From: Rhizobacter sp. Root404
GTDB lineage: Bacteria > Pseudomonadota > Gammaproteobacteria > Burkholderiales > Burkholderiaceae_C
Assembly: GCF_001425865.1 (NCBI RefSeq)
Contig: NZ_LMDS01000004.1
Location: forward strand, 499,515-563,514
Reading direction: 5' to 3'
Length of the DNA stretch: 64,000 nt
Shown here: positions 1 through 10,184 of the stretch, in pieces
Numbering within the stretch: position 1 is the first letter of the stretch
Layout: each line of letters starts with the position of its first letter
Notes under the pieces: generated by a model
The model's database searches: none
What the model saw: the letters and a program-made list of their open reading frames with translations, nothing else
Told to the model about the DNA's origin: nothing
Translations under genes and position numbers: made by a program

Positions 1-2
1 CG

Positions 3-824
3 CTGATCGTCGTCGGCACGGTGTTCGGCTTCAGCGTCGGCAACACGGTGGCCGGCTGGCTCACCGGGCACCACAGCGGCGGGTTCTTCCGCGGCAGCCT
101 GGCCCAATCGTTCTGGCTGCTGATGGGCGCGCTGGTGCCCGGCCTGCTGATCACCTACTACTTCTATTCCCGCGAGACCATCGCCGCCAAGGAAGCGGCC
201 ATCCAGACCGCGCAGCGCCAGGCGGCCGAGCACCAGCTCAAGCTGCTCGAGTCGCAACTCGAGCCGCACATGCTGTTCAACACGCTGGCCAACCTGCGCG
301 TGCTGATCGGGATGGACCCGCCGCGCGCACAGGCGATGCTCGACCAGCTGATCGCCTTCCTGCGCGCCACGCTGTCCGGCTCGCGCCTCGCCAAGCACCC
401 GCTGCAGGCCGAGTTCGCGCGCCTGGCCGACTACCTCGCGCTGATGGAGCTGCGCATGGGCCCGCGCCTGCGCACGCACTTCGAGCTGCCCGCGGAGCTG
501 GCGGACCTGCCGGTGCCGCCGCTGCTGCTGCAGCCGCTGGTCGAGAACTGCATCAAGCACGGTCTGGAGCCCGCGGTCGATGGCGGCCGCATCGATGTGA
601 GCGCGGCGCGCGATGGCGGCGTGCTGGTGCTGCGCGTGCGCGACACCGGCGTCGGCTTGCGCGAGGCGTCGACCGACGGCACGCGCTTCGGCCTGGTTCA
701 GGTGCGCGAGCGCCTCGCCGCGCTCTACGGCGCGCGCGCCACGTTGACGCTGGCCGCCGCCGACGATGCCGAAGGCGGCGCGCTCGCGACCCTGCGACTG
801 CCGATCGACGGGGCAGCGGCGTGA
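3..824 (+). CDS. LytS/AlgZ-type sensor histidine kinase, 5'-truncated by window
   Basis: The frame is open to the left window edge, so the true start lies outside. Numbering from the GTG at 21, a hydrophobic segment sits at about residues 31-48 and a short coiled linker at 50-80. The His_kinase domain (PF06580 type) follows, with its histidine in EPHMLFNTL at about residue 83. The ATP-binding part shows an N box, VENCIKHG (N176), and a G box, RDTGVGL (about 207-213). This family senses envelope or metabolic cues and phosphorylates LytTR regulators. The stop overlaps the start of the next gene (GTGA at 821-824), so the pair is translationally coupled. The ligand is unknown. Confidence 0.9.
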   Translation: MIVVGTVFGFSVGNTVAGWLTGHHSGGFFRGSLAQSFWLLMGALVPGLLITYYFYSRETIAAKEAAIQTAQRQAAEHQLKLLESQLEPHMLFNTLANLRVLIGMDPPRAQAMLDQLIAFLRATLSGSRLAKHPLQAEFARLADYLALMELRMGPRLRTHFELPAELADLPVPPLLLQPLVENCIKHGLEPAVDGGRIDVSAARDGGVLVLRVRDTGVGLREASTDGTRFGLVQVRERLAALYGARATLTLAAADDAEGGALATLRLPIDGAAA

Positions 825-1645
825 GCACGACCCTCACCGCGCTGATCGCCGAAGACGAGCCACTGCTCGCCGCGAACCTGCAGGCCGAACTGGCGCGGGC
901 GTGGCCGGAGCTCGCGGTCGTCGCCAACGTCGGCCACGGCGCGGCGGCAGTCGAGCAGGCGCTCGCGCTGCGGCCCGCGATCGTGTTCCTGGATATCCGC
1001 ATGCCCGGCATGACCGGCCTGGAGGCCGCGCAGGCCCTCGCCGAGGACTGGCCGACCGGTGACGCGCCCTTGCCACTGGTGGTGTTCGTCACCGCCTACG
1101 ACCAATACGCGCTGCAGGCCTTCGAGCACGCCGCGGTCGACTACGTGCTGAAGCCGGTGCAGCCGGACCGCCTGGCGCAGACCTGCACGCGCCTGCGCGC
1201 GGCGTTGCAGGCGCGCACGACGCCAGCGGCGGGGGAACTCGACGCAACGCTGGCGCAACTGCGCAGCCTGCTGGCTGCGCCGGGCGTCGGCGCACAGGCC
1301 GTCACGCCCGGGGCGGCACCGTGGCTGACCGTGATCCAGGCCAGCGTCGGCAACGCCGTGCACCTGGTGCCGATCGGCGAGGTGCTGTACTTCGAAGCGG
1401 CGGACAAATACATCCGCGTGATCACCGCGGCGCGCGAGTACCTGATCCGCACCTCGCTGCGCGACCTGCTGCCGCAACTCGACGGGCAGCGCTTCTGGCA
1501 GATCCACCGCGGCACCGTGGTGCGCGCCGAGGCGATCGCCACCGCCACGCGCGACGAGTCCGGCAAGGTCCACCTGACCTTGCGCGGACACGCCGACAAG
1601 CTCGTCGCGAGCCGCCTCTACGCCCACCTGTTCAAGGCGATGTAG
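821..1645 (+). CDS. LytTR-family response regulator (LytR/AlgR type)
   Basis: The 274-residue protein has an N-terminal receiver domain with acidic residues EDE at 11-13, phospho-acceptor D58 in FLDIRMPG and the conserved lysine in VLKPV near residue 109. An Ala-rich linker leads to a C-terminal LytTR DNA-binding domain (about 165-270), with typical features such as YFEAADKYIRV and FWQIHRGTVV. It should bind direct-repeat promoter sites when phosphorylated by the kinase encoded just upstream, with which it overlaps by 4 bases. Target genes cannot be read from the sequence. Confidence 0.95.
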   Translation: MSTTLTALIAEDEPLLAANLQAELARAWPELAVVANVGHGAAAVEQALALRPAIVFLDIRMPGMTGLEAAQALAEDWPTGDAPLPLVVFVTAYDQYALQAFEHAAVDYVLKPVQPDRLAQTCTRLRAALQARTTPAAGELDATLAQLRSLLAAPGVGAQAVTPGAAPWLTVIQASVGNAVHLVPIGEVLYFEAADKYIRVITAAREYLIRTSLRDLLPQLDGQRFWQIHRGTVVRAEAIATATRDESGKVHLTLRGHADKLVASRLYAHLFKAM

Positions 1646-1661
1646 CGGCGGCGTGCCGACC

Positions 1662-2132
1662 TCACATGCGGTGGAGCTGGCCGTCCTCGAACTTGACGCG
1701 ATCGCCGCGACGCAGGTCGTCGACGCGCTGGAAGTCGAAGTCGCGCACGCTGCCGTCGTCGAAGCGCACGGTGACGCGGTAGACCTCGTCGTCGCGGCGC
1801 GTGCGCCCTTCGATCGCGTTGCCGGCCACCGCACCGCCGACCGCGCCTGCGCCGGTCGCGAGCGCCTTGCCGGTGCCGCTGCCGAACTGGTTGCCGATCA
1901 CGCCGCCGATCACCGCGCCGAGCACGGCACCCGCGCCGCTCGGGCGCTGCGACACCTGGACGTAGCCAATGTTTTCCACCCGGCCGTATTCCGCATAGCG
2001 CGGCACCTGCCGGTTGACCGGCTGGGATTCGTAGACGCGTTGGTCGCCGCGGTAGGACGGCGGCGCCGCGCAGGCGGTCAGCAGCGCCAGTGCGCCGAGG
2101 GAAGTGGCCAGGGAAAGTTGGCGGATACGCAT
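1662..2132 (-). CDS. Glycine-zipper 2TM outer-membrane lipoprotein (SlyB-like)
   Basis: The product has about 156 residues. The ATG at 2132 is preceded by a good AGGAG ribosome site. The N-terminus is a lipoprotein signal with lipobox LTAC (Cys about residue 20). The middle carries a glycine-zipper stretch (GAVIGGVIGNQFG and a following Gly/Ala-rich repeat), the hallmark of the 2TM SlyB/PcP family. The C-terminus (VTVRFDDGSVRDF...) resembles the small beta domain often found after the zipper. Such proteins sit in the outer membrane and support envelope integrity. It stands alone, convergent with the LytTR gene. Confidence 0.85.
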   Translation of the reverse strand: MRIRQLSLATSLGALALLTACAAPPSYRGDQRVYESQPVNRQVPRYAEYGRVENIGYVQVSQRPSGAGAVLGAVIGGVIGNQFGSGTGKALATGAGAVGGAVAGNAIEGRTRRDDEVYRVTVRFDDGSVRDFDFQRVDDLRRGDRVKFEDGQLHRM

Positions 2133-2263
2133 CGCGGTCTCCTGAAGTTCTGGGATGGCGCCATCGTGTCGCCGCACCCCGGGCCGCCCGCTAGGCCGAC
2201 CCGCGGTCGCGCTGTGGGGCCGGGCCGGCGCGCGGCGTAGTCGTTCGCCCACAGCGGAGCGAC

Positions 2264-2641
2264 TCAGCGGTGGCCGTGGCCGTCCCGGTCGCCGCGGCGG
2301 CCGTCGTGGTCGCGGCCGCCGCGATCCCCGCGGTGGTCCCAGCGACCCCGGTCATGGCCCCATGCCGGGTAGTAGCGCGGGTACACGATCGGCTGCGGCC
2401 GGTAGTAGATCGGGCGCGGTTCGTAGATCACGCGCGGCGCGGCCCGGTAGACCGGCACGGGTGCATAGACCGGCGCCGGTACGTACACCGGCTCGTCGTA
2501 GTAGTAGCCCGGCGCGTTGGACACGACCGCGCCGAGAACAGGGGCGTTGATGCCGATCGACCAGGACACGCCGGCGTGGGCGCTGGGGGAGACGAGCGCG
2601 GCGCCGGCGGTGGCGAGCGCGCAGAGTGCGGACTTGATCAT
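2264..2641 (-). CDS. Secreted Tyr/Pro-rich protein with charged His/Arg/Asp tail
   Basis: The product has 125 residues. GGAG lies 6-9 bases before the ATG. A Sec signal peptide (residues 1-23, cleavage after AHA) precedes a short GVSWSIGINAP segment. Then come repeated PVY/PAP units (about 50-95) rich in Tyr and Pro, and a tail made almost only of Gly, Asp, Arg and His (about 96-125). The layout resembles the many small YXXP-type secreted proteins of Burkholderiales, whose function is unknown. It is divergent from glnS. The tail could bind metal or polyanions, but that is only inferred from composition. Confidence 0.75.
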   Translation of the reverse strand: MIKSALCALATAGAALVSPSAHAGVSWSIGINAPVLGAVVSNAPGYYYDEPVYVPAPVYAPVPVYRAAPRVIYEPRPIYYRPQPIVYPRYYPAWGHDRGRWDHRGDRGGRDHDGRRGDRDGHGHR

Positions 2642-2797
2642 CTGGGACTCCTTCAGCGGGGCCGGAATGCGGCCCGTGCGAATCTCCAACGCGAACCCCG
2701 GGGCGACGTTGACCGCGAAGAGGTATCCGCTGGTAAAGCGGGGCCCGCCGATAGAATCCCGCCACCGCCAGCGGCCCATCCGCGGCAGATGGACCCC

Positions 2798-4582
<1,785 letters not shown>

Positions 4583-4597
4583 CCCGGATTGTCGCGG

Positions 4598-5704
4598 CTA
4601 CTGGCCCGGCCCGGCGATGACTGCACCCGAGGCGTCCGCCACGGCAGTGGCCGGCGGCGCCGCCGGCGGCTGATCGAGCAACGCGACCAGCGGGCTGTTC
4701 AGCGCGCGGGCCTGTTGCAGGATCGAGCGGCTGGCGTCGTAGAACAGCTTGCGCGACGGGTCGGCGCCGCGAGCGATCAGGAACCCGACCAGATCGCGCT
4801 GGGTCTCGGGATGCGTCAGGAAGCCAGGGCGCAGCGCGCGCTCCAGCGGCGCCCACGCGAGTTGACGGCCCTGCGCTGCCGGCACGCGGTTGGCCAGTTC
4901 CGGCACGCGGGCGAGCCACCATTCGAGCGCGGCCCAATGGCTGTCGCGCAGCGCGAGTTCGAAGCCGCCCGGGAGCTGGCCGTCGTGGCCACCGAGTCCG
5001 GCCTGCGCGGTGTGGCCGCGGGCCTCCAACGCGCGCGCCAGCGTCGTGGCCAGCAGGTCGGGGTGGAGCGCGCCGAGCGGGCCGAAGCCGACCTGGCCGG
5101 GATCGAGCGCGCCCTGCTCGAGCCAGGTCGTCAGCACCGCATCGAGACCGACGCGGCGGGCGTTCGGGCAGCCGAGCATGCGCACCACGTCGTGCTGCAC
5201 CGCGCGCGCATCGGCTTCGGCGAGCCAGCGCAACGCGCGCAACTCGCTGGGTGAAGCGGCCGCGAAGTCGGGGCACGCGTTCGCCTGCGCCAGCTCGACC
5301 AGCGGCGAGCGCGCGCAGGCCTCCGGCGACGCCCCCTTGTCGATGAATTCCGGTAGCGCGGCCCAGAACCGCGGCTCGCGCGTCGCGACGGCCAGCACGC
5401 AGCCCTGCAGCCGCGGACTGCGCAGGTCCTGAACCCTGACGCTGCCCGGCACGAAGGCGCCACAGCGCACGTTGAGAGCACGCTGCACGCTGTCCAGGCG
5501 CTGGCACGGCGGGTCGTCGCCCTCGGTCAGGCGGCCGTGCACGTGCTTGACGACTTCCCAGGTCACGCTGGTGTCGGTCGCCAGGCCCGCGGCGCCGAGC
5601 AGCACGCCGGTGGTCGTGCAGCCGCCGAGACCCAACGAGGCGACGGCGATCGCACCGACCAGGGTCGCGCGTCGCACCGCACGGAACAGCCATCTCGCCG
5701 CCAT
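4598..5704 (-). CDS. Putative lipoprotein with ankyrin-like C-terminus, unknown function
   Basis: The 368-residue protein begins with a lipoprotein signal (Arg-rich start, hydrophobic core, LGGC with Cys at about 28). The rest is mostly helical and rich in Ala and Leu. Pieces such as AALEWWLARVPELANRV and LVGFLIARGADPSRKLF look like degenerate ankyrin units, arguing for a helical-repeat solenoid. A pair of cysteines (CQR..., VRCGAF) could form a disulfide in the periplasm. GGGAGCGGTGAG directly precedes the ATG. It is convergent with glnS, 15 bases away. I do not recognise a named family. Confidence 0.7.
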   Translation of the reverse strand: MAARWLFRAVRRATLVGAIAVASLGLGGCTTTGVLLGAAGLATDTSVTWEVVKHVHGRLTEGDDPPCQRLDSVQRALNVRCGAFVPGSVRVQDLRSPRLQGCVLAVATREPRFWAALPEFIDKGASPEACARSPLVELAQANACPDFAAASPSELRALRWLAEADARAVQHDVVRMLGCPNARRVGLDAVLTTWLEQGALDPGQVGFGPLGALHPDLLATTLARALEARGHTAQAGLGGHDGQLPGGFELALRDSHWAALEWWLARVPELANRVPAAQGRQLAWAPLERALRPGFLTHPETQRDLVGFLIARGADPSRKLFYDASRSILQQARALNSPLVALLDQPPAAPPATAVADASGAVIAGPGQ

Positions 5705-5854
5705 CTCACCGCTCCCAAGGCCCCTGCAGAAGGCCGAGCGTCGATCCTAGTGAGCGGCGCCGTGCCGGGGCGTGCATAAGTGGCAGCCGCCCGAACGAAC
5801 GGGTTACGCGTTGTGACAGCGGAGCGGCGCCTGGTGCTGCGGCATCATCGCGCG

Positions 5855-6682
5855 ATGAACCTCATGTCCTTGTCCGTCATGGTCGCGGCGCTCGCGCTCG
5901 CCGCGAACGCTCGTGGCCTCGAACTGCCACAGCAGCGCCTCGCGCCCGGTGGCGTGGCGCGCATCGATCTCGGCCCCGCGACGGACGCGCCCAAGGTGCG
6001 CTATCGCGATGTGCCGGTCCTGGTGGTGCGCGACGGCGGCCGGTGGACGGCGCTGGTCGGTCTGCCGCTCGCCACCGTGCCGGGGCCGGCCGAACTGGCG
6101 GTCGAGGCTGCGGACGGCGGCGTTGCCACCCGGTCGTTCGCGGTCAAGCCCTGGAAGTACGCGGAACAGCGGCTCTCGGTCGCGCCCGGCCAGGTCGATC
6201 TGGCACCGGCCGATCTGGCCCGCTACGAGCGCGAGGCCGTGCACCTGAAGGCCATCGCCGCGACCTATTCCGAGACGCCCCCGGACACGCTGCGGCTGGC
6301 CGCGCCGGTGCCGGGCCGGCGCTCGAGTTCGTTCGGCCTGCGCCGCGTGTTCAACGGCCAGGCGCGCAATCCGCACAGCGGCATGGACATCGCCGCGCCG
6401 CAAGGCACGCCGGTCGTGGCGCCGGCCGCAGGCCGCGTGATCGACACCGGCGACTACTTCTTCAACGGCAACACCGTGTGGCTCGACCATGGCGGCGGCC
6501 TGCTGACGATGTACTGCCACCTCTCGGCGATCGGCGTGAAGGTGGGTGACGTGGTGGCGGCCGGCGCGCCGCTCGGCGCGGTGGGTGCGACCGGCCGCGC
6601 CACCGGGCCGCACCTGCACTGGGGCGTCAGTCTGAACCGCGCGATGGTCGACCCGGCGCTGTTCCTGGCCGCGGAGCGCTAG
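5855..6682 (+). CDS. M23-family peptidoglycan endopeptidase / LytM-domain protein
   Basis: The product has 275 residues, with a signal peptide (cleavage near residue 20). An immunoglobulin-like N-terminal domain is followed by a C-terminal LytM domain. Zinc-site motifs are visible: NPHSGMDIAAPQGTPV (HxxxD) and GPHLHWGV (HLH). These residues are intact, so it is likely an active DD-endopeptidase cutting peptidoglycan cross-links, not a degenerate activator. The start at 5855 was chosen because a signal peptide begins there; the open frame runs about 75 bases further upstream without a recognisable ribosome site. It is convergent with the penicillin-binding protein gene. Confidence 0.92.
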   Translation: MNLMSLSVMVAALALAANARGLELPQQRLAPGGVARIDLGPATDAPKVRYRDVPVLVVRDGGRWTALVGLPLATVPGPAELAVEAADGGVATRSFAVKPWKYAEQRLSVAPGQVDLAPADLARYEREAVHLKAIAATYSETPPDTLRLAAPVPGRRSSSFGLRRVFNGQARNPHSGMDIAAPQGTPVVAPAAGRVIDTGDYFFNGNTVWLDHGGGLLTMYCHLSAIGVKVGDVVAAGAPLGAVGATGRATGPHLHWGVSLNRAMVDPALFLAAER

Positions 6683-6699
6683 GCGCGCGGCACCGAAGC

Positions 6700-9045
6700 T
6701 CAGCGGCCCAGCGCCTGATCGCGTTGCTGCTTCTCGGCCGCCGCGTCGGCCGACGATGGCGCCGGGCGCGCCGGCAAAGACGGCAAGCCGAGCCACCCGG
6801 CCAGCCCGCCGCCGGATTCCGGTTCGGCGCCGGATGCCGGTTCGGCCGGGGCCTCCGGCGGGTCGCGCACGACCTTCGGGAACTCGGCCTTCGCGTCGAT
6901 CAGCTTGGCCTTCTGGCCCTGCTGCATGAACGCGCCCACCAGGCGCAGCGCGTTGTGCCCGCCCTGCCCCCAGTAGTTGCTGCGGATCGTCACCCGCGGG
7001 TCGTTGAAGCCGACCCACGCGCCCGTCACCAGCGTCGGGCTGATCAGCATGAACCAGCCGTCGGTGTTGTTCTGCGTCGTGCCGGTCTTGCCGGCCAGAT
7101 CGCCCTTGACGTTCCACTCGCTGCGCACTGCGGTGCCGGTGCCGGTCTGCGGCACGCCGCGCATCACGTCGACGAGCTTGGCGACCAGCGTCGCGTCGAG
7201 CACGCGTTCGGGCGGACTCTCGAAGGTCTCGAGCACGCGGCCCTGCCGGTCGCTGATCTGGCGGATCAACAAGGGCGCTCGGCGCTCGCCGAGCGCAGCG
7301 AGCGTCGCGTAGGCCTGGCCCATCTCGAACAGGCTGACCGGGCTGGTGCCGAGCGCCAGCGACGGCACCGGATCGAGCTTGGCCTCGCGCACGCCGGCGG
7401 CGCGGGCGAAGCCGACCACCGCCTCGGCGCCGACCTCCTGCATGACCTGCGCGGTGATCGTGTTCTTCGACTGCACCAGGCCTTCGCGCATCGTCATCAT
7501 CTCGCCCGACGGGCCGCTGCCGTCGGTGGGTTGCCAGACGCCGCCGTCGGCCAGCGCGATGTCGATCGCGCCGTCGAGGTAGCGGTGCTCGGTCGAGATG
7601 CCGCGCTGCATGGCGGCGCCGTAAACGAAGGGCTTGAAGGTCGAACCCGGCTGGCGCTTGGCCTGGGCCACGTGGTCGAACTGCTCGCGCGCGAAATCGG
7701 GACTGCCGACCCACGCGCGCACCGCGCCGGTGGACGGATCGAGCGCGATGAAGCCGGCCGACAGGCGGGTCTTCTCGTCGCGCAGCTTGTCCATCGTCGC
7801 GGTGTCGGCCAGCACGCTGGCGAGCGCCTGCGCGTCGGACTGCCCGGCCTGTTTGGCGAGCCGGAAGTCCGGCGTGTCGCGCGCCATCTCGGCCAGCATC
7901 GGCGCATGGGCGCGCCAGAACTCCGCGAACGGGGCGCCGGCGCCCTTGAGCGGCGCGCTGCCCGCGGCCGGCGGCTTGATGCGCACCGCGCGCATCCGCG
8001 CATCGGCCCACTCCTCGCCGGCCAGGCGCTGCAGCAGGCCGACCTGCCGCACCACCGCCTCCTGCGCGATGCGCTGCAGCTTGGCGTCCAGCGTGGTGCG
8101 GATCACCAGGCCGTCGGTGTCCAGGTCGACATCGTGCGCGTCGGCCCACTCGACGAGCTGCTCCCGCACGTACGCGACGAAATGCCTGGCCTGGCCGATG
8201 TCGCCGTCCTCGGGCCGCTTGAACGAGAGCACCAGCGGCTGCTGGCGCAGCTGCTCGTAACGCGTCGAGGTCAGGTCGCCGCGCCGCACCATCTGCGCCA
8301 TCACCAGGTTGCGGCGTTCGCGCGCGCGCTCGGGGTTGCGCACCGGGTTGTAGCGCTGCGTGCCCTTCAGCATGCCGACCAGCGTCGCGCACTGCGCAGT
8401 GTCGAGCTGCGAGGCGGGCTTGTCGAAGTAGGTGCGCGCGGCCATCTCGATGCCGCGCACGTTGTAGAGGAACGGCGCGGAGTTGAGGTAGCTCTCGAGG
8501 ATCTGCGCCTTGGTGCTGGTGCGCTCCAGGCGCAGCGCCGTGATCGCCTCGCGCAGCTTGCGGTTCAGGCTCTTCTCGTTGCCGATCTCCTGCGGGAACA
8601 GGTTGCGCGCCAGCTGCTGCGTGATGGTGGAGCCGCCCTGCATGCGCCCGTTGACGATGCCCCAGGCCGAACCGACGATGCGCTCGGGGTCGATGCCGTG
8701 GTGCTCGTAGAAGCGCCGGTCCTCGGTCGCGATCAGCGCGTTGACCAGGTCCTTCGGCACGTCCTTCAGCGTGACCGGCGCCTGGTAGACATTCGAGAAC
8801 CGGCCGATCACCTCGCCGTCGGACGACAGGATGACGCTGGGGCGCATCGATTGCGCGCGGCGCAGTTCGTCGACGTCCGGCGTCGAGTAGACCAGCACGC
8901 AGATGTAGACGGCGCCCGCGGCGGCGGCGGCCGTTGTGGCCAGGCCGGCCCATTGCAACGCCCGTGTCAGTCGTCGCGGCCAGCGGCGGGGAGATTCGGT
9001 GGAAGGGCGCCCCGGATCGGCGCGATCCTCTTTGTCGTTCGGCAT
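6700..9045 (-). CDS. Class A penicillin-binding protein (bifunctional transglycosylase/transpeptidase)
   Basis: The product has about 781 residues from the chosen start. A cytoplasmic tail precedes one membrane segment (about 30-53). The glycosyltransferase (GT51) domain has catalytic Glu in TEDRRFYEHHG (about 108) and the GGSTITQQLARN motif (about 137-148). The transpeptidase domain has SxxK in GSTFKPF (about 467), SKN (about 526) and KTGT (about 652). It polymerises and cross-links peptidoglycan. The C-terminus is Pro/Ala/Glu-rich and low complexity. An upstream ATG at 9147 would add 34 residues. The domain order fits PBP1A/1B-like enzymes, but the subclass is not certain. Confidence 0.93.
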   Translation of the reverse strand: MPNDKEDRADPGRPSTESPRRWPRRLTRALQWAGLATTAAAAAGAVYICVLVYSTPDVDELRRAQSMRPSVILSSDGEVIGRFSNVYQAPVTLKDVPKDLVNALIATEDRRFYEHHGIDPERIVGSAWGIVNGRMQGGSTITQQLARNLFPQEIGNEKSLNRKLREAITALRLERTSTKAQILESYLNSAPFLYNVRGIEMAARTYFDKPASQLDTAQCATLVGMLKGTQRYNPVRNPERARERRNLVMAQMVRRGDLTSTRYEQLRQQPLVLSFKRPEDGDIGQARHFVAYVREQLVEWADAHDVDLDTDGLVIRTTLDAKLQRIAQEAVVRQVGLLQRLAGEEWADARMRAVRIKPPAAGSAPLKGAGAPFAEFWRAHAPMLAEMARDTPDFRLAKQAGQSDAQALASVLADTATMDKLRDEKTRLSAGFIALDPSTGAVRAWVGSPDFAREQFDHVAQAKRQPGSTFKPFVYGAAMQRGISTEHRYLDGAIDIALADGGVWQPTDGSGPSGEMMTMREGLVQSKNTITAQVMQEVGAEAVVGFARAAGVREAKLDPVPSLALGTSPVSLFEMGQAYATLAALGERRAPLLIRQISDRQGRVLETFESPPERVLDATLVAKLVDVMRGVPQTGTGTAVRSEWNVKGDLAGKTGTTQNNTDGWFMLISPTLVTGAWVGFNDPRVTIRSNYWGQGGHNALRLVGAFMQQGQKAKLIDAKAEFPKVVRDPPEAPAEPASGAEPESGGGLAGWLGLPSLPARPAPSSADAAAEKQQRDQALGR

Positions 9046-9286
9046 CGGAGCGAATGGTCGCACAGCGCCGGCGGGCGAGGTGACAGGGTGTGGCGCGACC
9101 GGCGGTCGGAGCGAGCCTACAGGCCGCGCCGACGGCGCGCTGTGCATGTTGGAGAATCGCTGTCCAGCCCGGCCCGCACGCCGCGGTGTCGGCGCGCGCC
9201 GGCCCCGATGCGTTGTGATCGGGCGCCACTGAACTTTTTCCGCGACCGCCCACTCTGTCGGCGGTTGCCATCACAAGGACCAGAAC

Positions 9287-9946
9287 GTGAATCGTCGCGA
9301 TTTCTCCACCCGCCTCGTCGGCACCGGCCTCGGTGCCGCTGCCGCCTCGCTGTTCGCCACGGGCGCCCACGCCCAGGCGGGCGCGCCGGTCGAGGGCCGG
9401 CAGTTCACCAAGATCGAGCCGCCGGTGCCGGTGATGAACCCGGCCAAGCTCGAGGTGATCGAGTTCTTCTCGTACGCCTGCCCGCACTGCAATGCGTTCG
9501 AGCCGACCATTGCGGCCTGGTCCAAGGCGCTGCCGGCGGACGTGGCCTTCCACCGCGTGCCGGTGCCGTTCCTCGCGAACTTCGAGAACCTGATGCGCAC
9601 GTACTACTCGCTCGAGACGATGGGCCAGGTCGACGCGATGCAGCGCAAGGTGTTCGCGGCGATCCACGTCGAGCGCAACTACCTCGACAAGCCGGCCGAC
9701 ATCGCCGCGCTGATGGCGAAGAACGGCGTCGACGCGGCCAAGTTCACCAACGTCTTCAATTCCTTCTCGGTCGCGACGAGCGTGGCCCGCGCCAAGAAGA
9801 TGATGGCCGCGTACAAGATCGACGGCGTGCCGACGATGGTGGTTCAAGGCCGCTACGCCACGTCGCCGGGCCAGGCCGGCGGCCTCGAGCAGGCAACCGC
9901 CGTGGTCGACTACCTGCTGCAGCGCGCTCGCACCACCAAGAGCTGA
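9287..9946 (+). CDS. dsbA: Thiol:disulfide interchange protein DsbA
   Basis: The product has 219 residues and a GTG start with AAGGA at the right spacing. The signal peptide (residues 1-30, AHAQ) has a twin-arginine-like start, NRRDF, though its Sec-like core makes the route unclear. The thioredoxin fold has a CPHC active site (C65, C68) and a cis-proline loop GVPTM (about 183). It introduces disulfide bonds into secreted proteins in the periplasm, normally reoxidised by DsbB. It stands alone. A perfect 8-bp inverted repeat spans its stop codon and that of the convergent small gene. Confidence 0.92.
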   Translation: MNRRDFSTRLVGTGLGAAAASLFATGAHAQAGAPVEGRQFTKIEPPVPVMNPAKLEVIEFFSYACPHCNAFEPTIAAWSKALPADVAFHRVPVPFLANFENLMRTYYSLETMGQVDAMQRKVFAAIHVERNYLDKPADIAALMAKNGVDAAKFTNVFNSFSVATSVARAKKMMAAYKIDGVPTMVVQGRYATSPGQAGGLEQATAVVDYLLQRARTTKS

Positions 9947-9961
9947 CGCGGTCGCGTCAGC
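9942..9961. terminator. Perfect inverted repeat at convergent stops
   Basis: An 8-bp stem GCTGACGC/GCGTCAGC closes a 4-base GGTC loop. It contains the stop codon of dsbA (plus) and that of the small gene on the minus strand, so both transcripts end in the same hairpin. There is no U-run, so classical intrinsic termination is uncertain. Confidence 0.5.
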
Positions 9962-10184
9962 CGCGCCGGCTCTTCGCCTTGCGCGAGTCGAGTTCGGCCA
10001 GCTGAGCCTTCAGCAGCAGCACCAGCACGCGGGCGTTGTCCTCGCTCAGGCTCAGGACCGACGAGGGCATGCCCTCGTCGCGCGCCGGCGCAGGCTGGAC
10101 CAGCGCGTCGATCTGCGCGCGGATCAGCCCGTGGCCATGGGCCATGGCCTTGACCTTCTGCACTTCGATGTTCCAGGTCTTCAT
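9957..10184 (-). CDS. Small conserved-looking protein coupled to dihydrouridine synthase gene
   Basis: The product has 75 residues. It starts with an ATG at 10184 whose four bases ATGA overlap the stop of the upstream dus gene. A strong GGAGGAGG ribosome site lies inside the end of dus, so it is real and translationally coupled. The protein has no signal or membrane segment; the second half (SLSEDNARVLVLLLKAQLAEL) forms an amphipathic helix, followed by a Lys/Arg-rich tail. I do not recognise its function. Coupling to a tRNA-modifying enzyme and the basic tail allow an RNA-related role, but that is only inference. Confidence 0.75.
   Translation of the reverse strand: MKTWNIEVQKVKAMAHGHGLIRAQIDALVQPAPARDEGMPSSVLSLSEDNARVLVLLLKAQLAELDSRKAKSRRG

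Noticed and set aside
2709..2740. Possible sigma-70 promoter (TTGACC and a TAAAG-like -10) upstream of glnS
   Set aside because: The -10 element is poor and the spacing uncertain; not reliable in this GC-rich genome.
2270..2788. N-terminal extension of glnS by about 170 codons
   Set aside because: The extension is the antisense of the secreted Tyr/Pro-rich protein gene and lacks similarity to GlnRS; normal-length starts exist at 2789 and 2798.
5804..9847. A 1347-codon open frame on the minus strand across the M23 peptidase, PBP and dsbA genes
   Set aside because: It is an antisense or frame shadow of genuine genes in very GC-rich DNA; its product is Arg/His-rich low complexity without any family motif.
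6724..10005. A 1093-codon plus-strand open frame covering the PBP gene and dsbA out of frame
   Set aside because: The composition is typical of antisense GC-rich frames, and the genuine PBP and DsbA motifs are in other frames.
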